NCBI GenBank assembly: GCA_025351425.1
Contig: JANXVY010000034.1
Location: forward strand, 39,048-103,047
Direction of reading: 5' to 3'
Source: Hyphomicrobium sp.
Lineage (GTDB): Bacteria; Pseudomonadota; Alphaproteobacteria; Rhizobiales; Hyphomicrobiaceae
DNA length: 64,000 bases
The notes under the pieces were generated by a model, which was not told where the DNA came from, did no database searches, and saw nothing but the letters and a program-made list of their open reading frames with translations. Of the stretch, positions 1 through 10,020 are shown piece after piece (the stretch's first letter is position 1; the number at the start of each line of letters is the position of its first letter). A program made the translations under genes and the position numbers.

Positions 1-516
1 GTCGGTGCCGCAGTGCGGCTCGGTCAGGCACATGGTGCCCGACCACTTTCCTGTCACCATGTTTGGCAGGTAGGTCGCTTTTTGATGATCGGTGCCGAAA
101 CCCTTGAGCGCGACGTAGGCGCCGTAGGTCAGACCGGGATAGAGCCCGAACGAAAGGTTCGCCGAACACATCATCTCTTCGATGACGGTGCACACGATCT
201 TGGGCATCCCCTGGCCGCCAAGCTCGGGATCACAAGCGATGCTGTTCCAGCCACCGTCGCAGTATTGCTTGTAGGCTTCCTTGAAGCCTTTGGGCGTATA
301 GACGACGCCGTTTTCGAGGCGGCAGCCCTCTTCGTCGCCTGAGCGGTTGAGGGGCTGAAGCACCTCCTCGCACATCTTGGCGGCTTCCTCCAAGATGGGA
401 TCGACCAGATCGCGGGTGAACTCTTCGTAGCCGGGCAATTCCGGCAGCTTTTCAGAGTTCATCAGCTCGTACAATACGAAACGCATGTCGCGCAGTGGCG
501 CTTTATATGTGGGCAT
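1..516 (-). CDS. Acyl-CoA dehydrogenase, N-terminal part (cut by window edge)
   Basis: This is the N-terminal 172 codons of an FAD-dependent acyl-CoA dehydrogenase, which would catalyse the first step of beta-oxidation. The start MPTYKAPLRDMRFVLYEL is typical of the family branch that carries the short AcylCoA_DH_N segment (DmdC/FadE12-like). The residues then run into the helical dehydrogenase N-domain, with GGWNSIACDPELGGQGMP and the FAD-proximal TGKWSGTMCLTEPHCGTD near the edge. The ATG at 516 lies 5 bases after the stop of the upstream FadN-like gene, so the two are co-transcribed. The remainder lies outside the window. Family assignment is firm; chain-length preference cannot be told. 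Confidence 0.93.
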   Translation of the reverse strand, partial: MPTYKAPLRDMRFVLYELMNSEKLPELPGYEEFTRDLVDPILEEAAKMCEEVLQPLNRSGDEEGCRLENGVVYTPKGFKEAYKQYCDGGWNSIACDPELGGQGMPKIVCTVIEEMMCSANLSFGLYPGLTYGAYVALKGFGTDHQKATYLPNMVTGKWSGTMCLTEPHCGTD

Positions 517-520
517 CGGA

Positions 521-2845
521 CTAGTTCCTCAACGGTTTGCCGGTGGAAAGCATGTGTTCGATACGTGCGTAGGTGCCGGGCTTGCGGACAACGGCCATGA
601 AGTTCTTCACTTCAAGCGCCAGCACCTGATCTTCGGTCAGCGGTGTCGTGATGTCAGTGTCACCACCCGAGAGCACGCTCGCAAGAGCATCCGACACGAC
701 GACATCGTAATCGGTCGCCTTGCCGAGACGATGGAACCCGTCCACCGCCATGCCCATCGCCGTCTTGCCGGTCGGTCCCGGCAGCACATAGACCGGCGGC
801 TTGGGCGGTTCGTAGCCTGCAACCATCGAAAGCGCTTTGGCTTTCGCGTCCGCCAGCAGCCGGTAGCGGTTCATGGTGATGGCATCGGACGGACGGAAGA
901 ACAAATACTCCTTGGCCTCGGCTGCGGATTTTGCCACCGTCGCCGTCGAGATGATCTCGAAGGCTTTGACCGGTGCCGGCATCGGCCCTTTCGGCAATCG
1001 GCCGTACTGCTCCCAACGGGCGAGCATTTCCTTGCAGCCCCCCCAGCCCGGGATCAGGCCCACTCCGACTTCGACGAGGCCGGTGTAGGTTTCAGCGTGG
1101 GCCTGCACGGCCGAGCAGTGCAGCAGCACTTCGCAGCCTCCGCCGAGTGCCAGGCCCGACGGCGCACCGACGGTCGGGAACGGCGCGTACTTGAGAGCCT
1201 TGTAGGTCGCCTGGCCGCCGGCAATCAGCTGCTCGATCTGCGGCCATGCGGCAATGTTGGCGGCAAACACAGCAAGGCCGAGGTTGGCTCCCGCCGAGAA
1301 GTTCGTGCCTTCGTTGTAGATGACCATGGCCTTCATGGACTTGGCGGCGTGTGCGACCGCCTTCTGGATGAGCGCCATGGAGTCGTTGTCGAGCGAATTC
1401 ATTTTGGAGGTGAATTCGAGGCAGGCGACGCCGTCGCCGATGTCCCACAGCGCGGCCGAGCCGTTCTTCATGATCGGCTTCGACGTGAGCTTGATGTCGG
1501 AGAGCATCAGCACGCCGTCGGGGCGCTTGATGTCGTGATAGGCGCCGTCGAGGCCAAGCATCTGCCGGCGGCCGTTCTCGATGCGGTAAAACGGACGGTC
1601 CTTGGCAGACGAAAGGAATGCAGGAACCGGTTTGTTGTTGGTCTCCAGCCAAGCGATCAGCTTGGCGGAACCGATCTGATCGATAAGTTCGAACGGGCCC
1701 GACTTCCAATTGTAGCCAAGCCGCATGGCTTCATCGATGGAGGCGATGTCGTCGGCCGCATCGCCGACCAGGAACGCTGCATACGAGAGCGTGGGCATCA
1801 GCACCGCGGCTGCGTAATGGCCGTGCGTGCTGTCGTGGGCAATGAGTGTGGAGAGCGAACGCGCGCCGCCTTCGTCGAGGGCTGCAATCTCGGGCTTCAT
1901 TTCGCGGCGATAGTCGCCGGTCTTGAGGTCGATGGCTTCCTTGATCTTGCCGGCCTCCCGGTTGATCCGGTAAAAACCGCCCTTGCCTTTGCGCCCCGTA
2001 TAACCGGTGGCGATCATCTTCTCGACGAGCGGATTGGGCCGCATGTAGGCCTGAACCGGATCGTCCTTGGGGAGCGCCGCTTCCAGGCTCTTCTGCACAT
2101 GCGGCATGAGATCGAGCCCGACCATATCCAGCAGCGCGAACACGCCGGTCTTGGGGATGCCCATTGGCTTCGCGATGATCTTGTCGGCTTCCTCGATGGC
2201 GATGCCTCGATCCATCGCCTCGATGACGGAAGCCTGCAGCCAGAACACGCCGAGGCGGTTGGCGATGAAGCCAGGGCGGTCCTTGCAGTGTACGACGCTC
2301 TTGCCGAGCTTGACGTCGCAGAAGTGCGTGATGCTCTTGAGCGCCGATTGGGCAGTCGTGGGGCCCGAGACGATTTCAAGCAGCCGCATATAGCGTGGCG
2401 GGTTGAAGAAGTGGGTGATCACGAAATCGCGCTGGAAACGCGCGGGCCGGCCCTCGACGAGTTTGGCGAGCGGAATGGTCGATGTGTTCGACGACACGAC
2501 GCTGCCGTCTTTGCGGTGGGCTTCGATCTTGTCGTAAAGCGTCTGTTTCAGGTCGAGCCGCTCGATAATCGCCTCGATGATCAGATCACAGTCAGCAAGA
2601 CGGCCTAGGTGGTCCTCGATGTTACCGGGCTCGATGAGCTTGGCGGCCGCCTTGCTCATGAAGGGCGCAGGATCGGTTTTCAGCAGCTTTTCGACCGCAC
2701 CCTTGGCGATGGCGTCCCGGTCAGGTCCATCGTGGGGTACGATATCGAGCAGCAACACGGGAACCCCCGCATTGGCAACGTGAGCCGCGATGCCAGCCCC
2801 CATGACGCCAGCGCCGATTACGGCAACTTTCTTGATCGCGTTCAT
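521..2845 (-). CDS. fadN: FadN-like 3-hydroxyacyl-CoA dehydrogenase / enoyl-CoA hydratase fusion
   Basis: A 774-residue bifunctional beta-oxidation enzyme. The N-terminus has the NAD-binding Rossmann motif VAVIGAGVMGAGIAAHVA, followed by the HCDH region (HFFNPPRYMRLLEIV). The C-terminal part is a crotonase fold (NEGTNFSAGANLG and SGLALGGGCE). This dehydrogenase-first order is that of Bacillus FadN and differs from E. coli FadB/FadJ, where the hydratase comes first. The start ATG at 2845 shares one base with the thiolase stop (TGATG), implying translational coupling. The gene order thiolase, FadN-like, acyl-CoA dehydrogenase parallels the fadNAE type of operon. Function is from family knowledge; substrate range is not visible. 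Confidence 0.93.
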   Translation of the reverse strand: MNAIKKVAVIGAGVMGAGIAAHVANAGVPVLLLDIVPHDGPDRDAIAKGAVEKLLKTDPAPFMSKAAAKLIEPGNIEDHLGRLADCDLIIEAIIERLDLKQTLYDKIEAHRKDGSVVSSNTSTIPLAKLVEGRPARFQRDFVITHFFNPPRYMRLLEIVSGPTTAQSALKSITHFCDVKLGKSVVHCKDRPGFIANRLGVFWLQASVIEAMDRGIAIEEADKIIAKPMGIPKTGVFALLDMVGLDLMPHVQKSLEAALPKDDPVQAYMRPNPLVEKMIATGYTGRKGKGGFYRINREAGKIKEAIDLKTGDYRREMKPEIAALDEGGARSLSTLIAHDSTHGHYAAAVLMPTLSYAAFLVGDAADDIASIDEAMRLGYNWKSGPFELIDQIGSAKLIAWLETNNKPVPAFLSSAKDRPFYRIENGRRQMLGLDGAYHDIKRPDGVLMLSDIKLTSKPIMKNGSAALWDIGDGVACLEFTSKMNSLDNDSMALIQKAVAHAAKSMKAMVIYNEGTNFSAGANLGLAVFAANIAAWPQIEQLIAGGQATYKALKYAPFPTVGAPSGLALGGGCEVLLHCSAVQAHAETYTGLVEVGVGLIPGWGGCKEMLARWEQYGRLPKGPMPAPVKAFEIISTATVAKSAAEAKEYLFFRPSDAITMNRYRLLADAKAKALSMVAGYEPPKPPVYVLPGPTGKTAMGMAVDGFHRLGKATDYDVVVSDALASVLSGGDTDITTPLTEDQVLALEVKNFMAVVRKPGTYARIEHMLSTGKPLRN

Positions 2846-3981
2846 CAGATGGCCTCCAGCACGGTCGCGATGCCCTGTCCGCCGCCGATGCACTGCGTGG
2901 CGAGCGCATACTTGCCCTTCTCGCGGGCCAGCAGGCTGGCAGCCTTGCCGACGATGCGCGCACCGGTCGCCCCGAGCGGGTGACCGATGGCAATGGCGCC
3001 CCCGTCGATGTTGATCGTATCCTTGGAGAGCCCCAGGTCCTTCGTGCAGGCGATCGCCTGGCTCGCGAAGGCTTCGTTCAGTTCCACCACATCGAGGTTT
3101 TTGGCTTCGATACCGGCGCGCGCGAGCGCCTTCTTACTGGCACCCACCGGTCCGATACCCATGATCTCGGGGTCGCAGCCGCATACCGCGATCGACTTGA
3201 TCCGTGCGAGCATCGGGAGGTTGTGCTTCTTGGCGTACTCTTCGGTGCAAACTAGCACGGCGGATGCGCCATCCGTCAACGGCGAGGATGTGCCAGCGGT
3301 CACGACACCCTCCGCCTGGAAGGCGGGCTTCAGTTCGGCCAAGCTTGCGGCGGTCGTATCGGGCCGAATGGCACCGTCCGTGCTGACCGGACCGGCCTTG
3401 GTCTCGATGATGACAATTTCGTCTCTGAATTTACCGGCAGCGGCTGCCGCTGCGGCCTTCTTGTGGCTTTCCACGGCAAACGCTTCCTGGTCTGCCCGCG
3501 TGATCTGCCAGCGCTTGGCAACGTTTTCAGCGGTGTCGCCCATGCCCATGTAGGCGCTCGGATTGATCTTGGCGAATGCCGGGTTGGGCATCGGGTTGAA
3601 GCCCATCATCGGCACCCGCGTCATGCTCTCGACGCCGGCGCAGATGAAAGCTTCTCCGGCGTTCATCTGGATGGCGCCGGCGGCCGAGTGGATCGATTGC
3701 ATCGACGAGCCGCAGAACCGGTTGATCGTCGCGCCCGCCACCGAATTGGGCAATCCGGCCATCAGACCCACGAGGCGCGCGATGTTGAAACCCTGTTCGC
3801 CTTCGGGAAACGCGCACCCCATCAGCAGGTCTTCGATCGTCGCCGGGTCGACGCCGCTCCTGGCTACCAGCGCCTTGACGACGGCCGCCGCCAAATCGTC
3901 CGGCCGCACAGTGGCGAGCGCCCCTCTGCGCGCGAGGTGAAACGGTGAACGGGCGTATCCTGCGATGACGATCGACTTCAT
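2845..3981 (-). CDS. fadA: Acetyl-CoA acyltransferase (3-ketoacyl-CoA thiolase)
   Basis: A 378-residue thiolase that cleaves 3-ketoacyl-CoA with CoA to acetyl-CoA and a shortened acyl-CoA, the last step of the beta-oxidation spiral. The nucleophilic cysteine is Cys90 in INRFCGSSMQ. The catalytic His lies in the C-terminal GGAIAIGHPLGATGAR motif and the proton-relay Cys in CIGGGQGIA. Length is normal for the family. It follows the MerR gene by 27 bases and overlaps the FadN-like gene by one base, placing it second in a fad operon. The partners suggest a degradative thiolase, although an acetyl-CoA acetyltransferase role cannot be excluded from sequence. Confidence 0.94.
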   Translation of the reverse strand: MKSIVIAGYARSPFHLARRGALATVRPDDLAAAVVKALVARSGVDPATIEDLLMGCAFPEGEQGFNIARLVGLMAGLPNSVAGATINRFCGSSMQSIHSAAGAIQMNAGEAFICAGVESMTRVPMMGFNPMPNPAFAKINPSAYMGMGDTAENVAKRWQITRADQEAFAVESHKKAAAAAAAGKFRDEIVIIETKAGPVSTDGAIRPDTTAASLAELKPAFQAEGVVTAGTSSPLTDGASAVLVCTEEYAKKHNLPMLARIKSIAVCGCDPEIMGIGPVGASKKALARAGIEAKNLDVVELNEAFASQAIACTKDLGLSKDTINIDGGAIAIGHPLGATGARIVGKAASLLAREKGKYALATQCIGGGQGIATVLEAI

Positions 3982-4008
3982 TCTGTGCGCTCCTGTCAGG
4001 TCAGACGG

Positions 4009-4425
4009 TCAGGTTTTCGATTTGGGCGGGGCAAGTGCGGCCAGCACCTGTTCGGCATGACGCTTGAGATCGTGAAGTTCTCCAAGCATTTCATCCAAGG
4101 CTAGGCGTTGCTGGTCGAGTTTGACAATTCGGGCGGTAACAAGTTTGAGCAGGCGCGCATTCTGCGCCTTCTGGGTCGGGTCGGTATCGTAGAGATCGAG
4201 ATATTCGGCGATTTCGCGCAAGGAGAAACCGAGCCGCTTGCCACGCAGGATGAGGATCATGCGTGCACGATCCCTCGCCATATAGACACGCGTCGTGCCG
4301 AGACGATTGGGCGTGATCAGTCCTTTGCCTTCGTAGAAGCGAAGGGTGCGCGCGGTGATGCCGAGTTCCGCCGCGAGCTGTGTGACGGTGTGAAGTTGGG
4401 TCTGAGCCGGTTGGTGTTGAGCCAT
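4009..4425 (-). CDS. MerR-family transcriptional regulator of the fad operon
   Basis: A protein of about 138 residues with an N-terminal MerR winged helix (TVTQLAAELGITARTLRFYEGKGLITPNR) and a C-terminal dimerisation coiled coil. It lacks the metal-binding cysteines of MerR/CueR. That pattern fits regulators such as LiuR that sit in front of acyl-CoA degradation operons. It is first in the minus-strand operon, 27 bases before the thiolase. I chose the ATG at 4425, which has a GGTGG eight bases upstream; a GTG at 4437 is the alternative. A 16-base palindrome at 4454-4469 is a plausible operator. The ligand is probably an acyl-CoA, by inference only. Confidence 0.88.
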   Translation of the reverse strand: MAQHQPAQTQLHTVTQLAAELGITARTLRFYEGKGLITPNRLGTTRVYMARDRARMILILRGKRLGFSLREIAEYLDLYDTDPTQKAQNARLLKLVTARIVKLDQQRLALDEMLGELHDLKRHAEQVLAALAPPKSKT

Positions 4426-4453
4426 GTCAAAGTCCACCAGAGGTTGCCCTATG

Positions 4454-4469
4454 CGTCAACTTGCTGACG
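4454..4469. promoter_or_regulatory. Palindrome upstream of the MerR gene, candidate operator
   Basis: The inverted repeat CGTCA-ACTTGC-TGACG lies 29 to 44 bases upstream of the MerR start. MerR proteins bind short palindromes in the promoter spacer of their own operon, so this is a candidate autoregulatory site. Only the symmetry and position support it. Confidence 0.35.
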
Positions 4470-4726
4470 TGTTAGCAAAACGGGGGCGTCTCCGCAAGCA
4501 GAATGTTCAGCTATGTACGATTAAAAGACGAAGGTTCAAGCAACGTGTGCTTGCTTGGTGTCGCGGTGACGAAGTTGGGCTGCATTTTCGATGTCTGTAT
4601 TCTCCCATCACGTTCGCGGGCGCTGGTGCGCGGTTGTTCCAGGCGCGCATGCATTGAGATACGCGAACGGATGGGTTACACACGCCCAATTCCCATCCCC
4701 TCCACGCATCGAGGACACGCGCCACC

Positions 4727-6388
4727 ATGGCTGCCGCTCATCAATACGTCTACCACATGCACAAGCTCTCCAAGGCCTATCCGGGCGGTAAGCAGGTGCT
4801 GAAGGACATTTCGCTGTCGTTCCTGCCGGGCGCCAAGATCGGCGTGGTCGGCCTCAACGGCTCGGGCAAATCGACCCTGCTGAAGATCATGGCCGGCTCG
4901 GTCGACGATTTTATCGGCGAGGCCAAGGCAGCAGACGGCATCAAGGTCGGCTATCTGCCCCAGGAACCCCAACTCGATCCCAACAAGGACGTGCTGGGCA
5001 ACGCCATGGAAGGTGTCGCCGAAAAGAAGGCCGTGCTCGACCGCTATAACGAGATCGCGTCCAACTACACGGACGAAACCGCCGATGAAATGACGAAGCT
5101 GCAAGACATCATCGATGCCCAGAACCTGTGGGATCTCGACGCCCAAGTCGAACAGGCGCTCGACGCCTTGCGCTCGCCGCCGGGCGACGCCGATGTGACT
5201 AAGCTGTCGGGCGGCGAAAAGCGCCGCGTTGCGCTGACCAAGCTGCTGCTCTCCAAGCCCGACATCCTGCTGCTGGATGAACCGACCAACCATTTGGATG
5301 CCGAAAGCGTCGCTTGGCTCGAGCGCTTCCTCAAGGACTATCCCGGCTGCGTGATCCTCGTCACCCACGACCGCTACTTCCTCGACAACATCACCGAGTG
5401 GACGCTCGAATTGGATCGCGGCCACGGCGTTCCCTACAAGGGCAATTATTCGAGCTGGCTCGAACAGAAGGCCAAGCGGGCCGAGACCGAAAAGAACCAG
5501 GAAGAAAACAAACAAAAGGTCATATCGCGCGAATTGGAATGGATCCGCTCCAGTCCCAAAGCTCGGCAAGCCAAGAGCAAGGCGCGCGTGGCGGCGTTCG
5601 ATAAACTGGTCGAAAGTGCGGGCCGCGAAGATGTCGGCAAGGCCAGCATTTCGATCGCCCAGGGTCCCAAGCTCGGCGGCTTGGTGGTGGAAGTCGACGG
5701 TCTGTCCAAAGCCTTCGGTGATAGCCTGCTGGTCGACAACCTTTCGTTCAGGCTGCCGCCAGGCGGTATTGTCGGCATCATTGGCCCCAACGGGGCTGGC
5801 AAGACGACGCTGTTCAAGATGATCACCGGCCAGGAAAAGCCCGACAAGGGCACGATCCGGCTCGGTGAAACCGTAAAGGTCTCGTATGTCGACCAGAGCC
5901 GCGGCCATTTGGACGACAAGAAGACCGTGTGGGAAGAAATCTCAGGCGGTAATGACCAGATCCTGCTGGGTGGCAAGAAGGAAGTCCCGAGCCGGGCCTA
6001 TTGCGGCTGGTTCAACTTCAAGGGTGCCGACCAGCAGAAGAAGGTTGGCTTGCTGTCGGGCGGTGAACGCAATCGCGTGCACCTCGCCAAGCTCCTGAAA
6101 GAAGGCGGAAACCTGCTGCTGCTCGACGAGCCGACCAACGATCTCGACACCGAAACGCTGGGAGCGCTGGAAGCCGCACTCGAGGATTTCCCCGGCTGTG
6201 CCGTGGTGATCAGCCACGATCGCTTCTTCCTCGACCGTCTGGCGACGCACATCCTCGCGTTCGAAGGCGACAGCCATGTCGAATGGTTCGAGGGCAACTT
6301 CGCCGACTACGAAGAGGACAAGAAGCGCCGCCTGGGCGACGCAGCCGTCGAACCCCACCGCATCAAATTCAAACGGTTTGAGCGCTAA
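4727..6388 (+). CDS. ettA: Energy-dependent translational throttle protein EttA (ABC-F ATPase)
   Basis: A 553-residue soluble ABC-F protein with two ATP-binding cassettes and no membrane segment. EttA binds the ribosomal E site and gates entry into elongation according to the ADP/ATP ratio. Walker A motifs are GLNGSGKST in the first domain and GPNGAGKTT in the second; signatures are [11 protein letters not shown] and [11 protein letters not shown]; both have LLLDEPTN Walker B segments. The inter-domain linker is long and charged, with [17 protein letters not shown]. Length matches E. coli EttA (555). It appears monocistronic, with a tRNA gene 76 bases downstream. Confidence 0.96.
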   Translation: MAAAHQYVYHMHKLSKAYPGGKQVLKDISLSFLPGAKIGVVGLNGSGKSTLLKIMAGSVDDFIGEAKAADGIKVGYLPQEPQLDPNKDVLGNAMEGVAEKKAVLDRYNEIASNYTDETADEMTKLQDIIDAQNLWDLDAQVEQALDALRSPPGDADVTKLSGGEKRRVALTKLLLSKPDILLLDEPTNHLDAESVAWLERFLKDYPGCVILVTHDRYFLDNITEWTLELDRGHGVPYKGNYSSWLEQKAKRAETEKNQEENKQKVISRELEWIRSSPKARQAKSKARVAAFDKLVESAGREDVGKASISIAQGPKLGGLVVEVDGLSKAFGDSLLVDNLSFRLPPGGIVGIIGPNGAGKTTLFKMITGQEKPDKGTIRLGETVKVSYVDQSRGHLDDKKTVWEEISGGNDQILLGGKKEVPSRAYCGWFNFKGADQQKKVGLLSGGERNRVHLAKLLKEGGNLLLLDEPTNDLDTETLGALEAALEDFPGCAVVISHDRFFLDRLATHILAFEGDSHVEWFEGNFADYEEDKKRRLGDAAVEPHRIKFKRFER

Positions 6389-6464
6389 GAAGCAGAACGC
6401 TGGCCGGATCGTGCGCGTTGCCGGTCTGGCCCCGTCCGTCCGAATTTGGTATGACTCAGCCCAC

Positions 6465-6541
6465 GGCCCCGTAGCTCAGCTGGATAGAGCACTCGCCTTC
6501 TAAGCGAGATGTCGCAGGTTCGACCCCTGCCGGGGTCGCCA
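6465..6541 (+). tRNA. tRNA-Arg (anticodon UCU)
   Basis: A complete 77-base cloverleaf with the 3' CCA encoded. The acceptor stem is GGCCCCG paired with CGGGGTC (one G-U pair). The anticodon stem CTCGC/GCGAG encloses the loop CTTCTAA with anticodon TCT. The T arm contains the GTTCGAC loop. This tRNA reads AGA/AGG codons, which are rare in GC-rich genomes. Confidence 0.97.
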
Positions 6542-6673
6542 TAGGCAAGGTGCCAAACATCGTTGACCCAAATCATATTGCTCTGCAGCAAGGGCCCTTA
6601 AAGGTCGTTCTCGCCTTGAACGCGCCGCGATGTGCGTGATGCTGAATATGCCGGCCGAGATGGGATTATCGCG

Positions 6674-8026
6674 ATGCTCGATACACCGCGCCGCACCGAA
6701 AATGGACGCATCGGCACTCGCGGGCAAGCCAAGGGCTGGCTGGACGCGGTCTGGTCCCATCGTACGGCGAAGGACTGGCAAGACCGCGCGAAGTCTGTAG
6801 CGGCCCTCATCTGGGAATGGCGCACCCGAGCGGTTGCTGCTTTGGCGGCATTGGCCTTCATCTGGTACGTGGCGATCCCTGCTCTGCTCGGGCCGCGCGT
6901 CACCGTTGATCCCACGGTCCGCGCCGATTTCGTGCAGACCGTCGTTGCAAGCGGTCACGTCGAAGCCCCCTTCCGCGTCAACATCGGCAGCCAAATCACG
7001 GGTGTGGTCGCCGATATTCCGGTCGCTGAGGGCCAGTTGGTGAAGGCCGGCGAAACGCTGATCCGGCTTGACGACAAGGAGGCGCGCGCGGCTGCGGTCC
7101 AGGCCGAAGGCGTGCTCGCCCAGGCCGAGGCGCGCATGCGGCAGTTGAAGGAGTTCACGCTGCCGTCGGCCGAAGAAGCTTTCCGCCAGGCCCAGGCGAC
7201 GATGGTCAACGCGCAACAGGCCTACGACCGTGCCAACAAACTGGTCCAGGACAGCTTTGGCACTCAGGTCAAGCTCGAAGACGCCTTGAAAGCGCTTGAG
7301 ATCGCCCAGGCCCAATCCCGTGCGGCCGAGCTCCAGATCTATACCGCCCGCCCCGGCGGCAGCGACTACGTGATGGCCCAGTCGCAGTTGGATCAGGCCC
7401 GCGCCGCCCTGGCCGCGGCGAAGTCCAAGCTCGGCTATGCAACCATCACGGCGCCCCGCGACGGAACCCTGATTTCGCGCGATGTCGAGCGCGGCAACGT
7501 CGTTCAGCCGAGCGCCGTGCTGATGAAACTGTCGCCCTCGGGCGATGCCCAGCTCGTGGTGCAGGTCGACGAAAAGAACTTGGGGCTAATGGCGGTTGGC
7601 CAGAAGGCGCTCGTCTCGGCGGATGCTTACGCCAAGGAGACGTTTCCAGCCGAAGTGGTCTACATCAATCCCGGCATCGACCTGCAGCGGGCCTCCGTCG
7701 AGGTGAAGTTGCGCGTGCCCGAGCCGCCGGCCTATCTGCGCCAGGACATGACGGTGTCCGTAGATATTGAGACCGCGCGTAGGCTGCAAACGCTGATCGT
7801 GCCGGCAGCAAGCGTGCGTGGCGCCGCCAACGGCAAGCCTTGGGTGCTGACGGCCGAGAATGGGCGCGCGGTCCGCCGCCGCGTGACACTTGGCCTGATG
7901 GGCGTCGGCAAGGCCGAAATTCTCGATGGTGTGCCCGAAGGCGCGCTCCTCATCCCAGCGACGGCTACCGGCATCAAGGAAGGCGCGAGCCTGCGCACGC
8001 AACTTCCGCAGGCCGAAGCGCCATGA
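6674..8026 (+). CDS. Periplasmic adaptor (HlyD/MacA-like) of an ABC exporter
   Basis: A membrane-fusion protein of about 450 residues. It has one N-terminal membrane anchor around residues 51-73 (AVAALAALAFIWYVAIPALL), then a lipoyl-like half motif (NIGSQITGVVADIPVAEGQLVKAGETLIRL), a helical hairpin, the second lipoyl half (GYATITAPRDGTLISRDVERGNVV) and a beta-barrel. It would link the inner-membrane ABC transporter encoded next to a periplasmic or outer-membrane partner. Its stop overlaps the permease start by four bases (ATGA). I used the ATG at 6674; an in-frame GTG at 6632 is possible. The substrate is unknown, and no outer-membrane TolC is encoded nearby. Confidence 0.9.
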   Translation: MLDTPRRTENGRIGTRGQAKGWLDAVWSHRTAKDWQDRAKSVAALIWEWRTRAVAALAALAFIWYVAIPALLGPRVTVDPTVRADFVQTVVASGHVEAPFRVNIGSQITGVVADIPVAEGQLVKAGETLIRLDDKEARAAAVQAEGVLAQAEARMRQLKEFTLPSAEEAFRQAQATMVNAQQAYDRANKLVQDSFGTQVKLEDALKALEIAQAQSRAAELQIYTARPGGSDYVMAQSQLDQARAALAAAKSKLGYATITAPRDGTLISRDVERGNVVQPSAVLMKLSPSGDAQLVVQVDEKNLGLMAVGQKALVSADAYAKETFPAEVVYINPGIDLQRASVEVKLRVPEPPAYLRQDMTVSVDIETARRLQTLIVPAASVRGAANGKPWVLTAENGRAVRRRVTLGLMGVGKAEILDGVPEGALLIPATATGIKEGASLRTQLPQAEAP

Positions 8027-9252
8027 ACACTTGGGCACCCTTCGAGTGGATCACTGCGCTGCGCTTCCTGAGGGAAGGACGGATGCAGACCCTGTTCATC
8101 GTGGCGGCGGTTGCGATCGGCGTCGCCGTCATCGTGTTCATGTCGGCGATGCTGTCGAGCCTCCAAGCCAATTTCATCAAGCGCGTGCTGACTTCGCAAC
8201 CCCATATCCAGCTCATTCCGCCCGACGAAATCGCGCGACCGTTGCGGACGTCTACCCGCACAGAAATCGTATCCCCGATTGTCCAGCGGCCCGCACAGCG
8301 CATCCGTTCGATCGACCAGTGGCAAAAAATACGGGCGGCTCTTAGCGAGTGGCCCGAGATCGTCACCGTCTCGCCAACCATGTCCGCGTCCGCGCTGGCC
8401 GTACGTGGCGATGCGAGCCGCTCGATTACCCTCACCGGCATCGACCCTGAGGTTTATTTCAGGATCGTGCGCATCCCCGAGTACATCGTTGCCGGGCAGC
8501 CGCGCGTGCAGACCGACGACATCATCGTGGGGCTCGATCTGGCGAAGGATCTGGGCGTGGCGCTCGGCGACAAGTTGAACGTGACGTCCGCCACGGGCGG
8601 CGCACGCGTGCTGACCATTTCGGGCATCTTCGACCTTGGCAACAAAGGCGCCAATATGCGCACGACCTTCGTGGCGCTGAGGACCGCGCAGGCGTTGTCC
8701 AGGCTCGTGGGTGGCGTGACCAGCATCGATCTGACGGTGCCCGACGTCTACGCGGCCGAGACGATCGCGCTGGCTGTGCAAAGTGCAACCGGCGTCGAGG
8801 CCGACAGCTGGATCAAGACCAATGCGCAGTTCTTCACCGCCGTAAACGCCCAGCAGACGTCGAACACGCTCATCCGGGTGTTCGTCGGGCTTTCAGTCGC
8901 GTTCGGCATCGCGAGCGTACTGGTGGTTTCCGTGATCCAGCGGCAAAAGGATATCGGCATCCTGCGCGCCATGGGCTCATCGCGGGGCCAGATTTTGCGG
9001 GTGTTCCTGGTCCAGGGTGGGCTGCTGGGTTTCCTCGGCTCCATCGTTGGCGCGGCGATGGGCGGGGGAGCCTACATGTTCTGGCACAGCTATCTGCGGC
9101 AGGCCGACGGTAGTGAAATTTTCCCGCTCATTTTCGAGCCATCGCTTTACGTGAATGCGGTGCTGCTGGCGGCCTTGACAGGCGTCGCTGCGGCCGCGGT
9201 TCCGGCGCTGCGAGCAGCGAAACTCGATCCCGTGGTGGCAATCCGTGGCTGA
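8023..9252 (+). CDS. ABC transporter permease, FtsX/MacB/LolC-type
   Basis: A 409-residue inner-membrane permease with the FtsX layout: one transmembrane helix near residues 22-42 ([20 protein letters not shown]), a large periplasmic MacB-PCD-like domain of about 240 residues, and three C-terminal helices with the family motif [24 protein letters not shown]. It overlaps the adaptor by four bases and the ATPase by eight, so the three are one translationally coupled unit. Such MacAB/Lol-type systems move lipoproteins, peptides or amphipathic compounds through mechanotransmission; which applies here cannot be told. Confidence 0.92.
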   Translation: MNTWAPFEWITALRFLREGRMQTLFIVAAVAIGVAVIVFMSAMLSSLQANFIKRVLTSQPHIQLIPPDEIARPLRTSTRTEIVSPIVQRPAQRIRSIDQWQKIRAALSEWPEIVTVSPTMSASALAVRGDASRSITLTGIDPEVYFRIVRIPEYIVAGQPRVQTDDIIVGLDLAKDLGVALGDKLNVTSATGGARVLTISGIFDLGNKGANMRTTFVALRTAQALSRLVGGVTSIDLTVPDVYAAETIALAVQSATGVEADSWIKTNAQFFTAVNAQQTSNTLIRVFVGLSVAFGIASVLVVSVIQRQKDIGILRAMGSSRGQILRVFLVQGGLLGFLGSIVGAAMGGGAYMFWHSYLRQADGSEIFPLIFEPSLYVNAVLLAALTGVAAAAVPALRAAKLDPVVAIRG

Positions 9253-9967
9253 CGTCCCAGAAGTTCTCAGGCTCGAAAAGGTCTGCAAGTCCTACAACGT
9301 CGGACAGCCGGTCGAGGTCGAGGTGCTACACGACATCGACATCAGCCTGAAGCGGGGCGAGTTCGTCGCCCTCATTGGCCCCTCGGGCTCAGGCAAGAGC
9401 ACGCTGCTCAATATCATTGGCCTGCTTGACCGTCCGACCAAGGGTCGGCTGTTTATCGAAGGCCACGAAACCAGTAAGCTAGACGACGCGGCGACGACGG
9501 CGCTGCGTGGGCACAGCATCGGCTTCGTGTTTCAATATCACTATCTGATCTCGGCATTCACCGCGCTCGAGAACGTGATGATGCCGCTGTTGGTGGAGCA
9601 CAGCTTTCCCGATGAGCGCATGCGCGCCCGCGCCCACGGCCTGCTCGATCAGGTCGGCCTCGCGCAATGGGAAAACAACCTCGCTAACAATATGTCGGGC
9701 GGCCAGCAGCAGCGGGTGGCGATCGCGCGCTCGCTCGCCATGAACCCGGCCCTGATCCTGGCCGATGAGCCGACCGGCAATCTCGATACGAAATCGGCCG
9801 ATAGCGTGTTCGAGATGATGCGTGCCGTGAACCGGTCGCAGGGCACCACCTTCCTGGTCGTGACCCACAACATGGATCTGGCGCGCCGCTGCGACCGAAC
9901 CATCGAGGTCATCGACGGCCGCATCGGTACGCTCGCCCCAGCGAACGAGGTTGAGCCGCATCAATGA
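9245..9967 (+). CDS. ABC transporter ATPase, MacB/LolD-type
   Basis: A 240-residue ATPase starting at a GTG inside the end of the permease gene. It carries Walker [10 protein letters not shown], the signature [17 protein letters not shown], Walker [14 protein letters not shown] and the switch His in LVVTHN, all typical of the LolD/MacB/FtsE branch. It energises the permease and adaptor encoded immediately upstream. The gene ends in ATGA, 54 bases before the start chosen for the following cytochrome gene. Confidence 0.94.
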   Translation: MADVPEVLRLEKVCKSYNVGQPVEVEVLHDIDISLKRGEFVALIGPSGSGKSTLLNIIGLLDRPTKGRLFIEGHETSKLDDAATTALRGHSIGFVFQYHYLISAFTALENVMMPLLVEHSFPDERMRARAHGLLDQVGLAQWENNLANNMSGGQQQRVAIARSLAMNPALILADEPTGNLDTKSADSVFEMMRAVNRSQGTTFLVVTHNMDLARRCDRTIEVIDGRIGTLAPANEVEPHQ

Positions 9968-10020
9968 CGTGCAGCGCCGAGACCGCTCAAGTGGGGGCAG
10001 TGTGTGCTGGAGGATGCCCG

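Noticed and set aside
485..2608. Plus-strand open frame of about 707 codons antisense to the FadN-like gene
   Set aside because: The minus strand encodes an unambiguous FadN-like enzyme. The plus frame is His/Arg-rich with no recognisable domain, which is typical of antisense frames in GC-rich genes.
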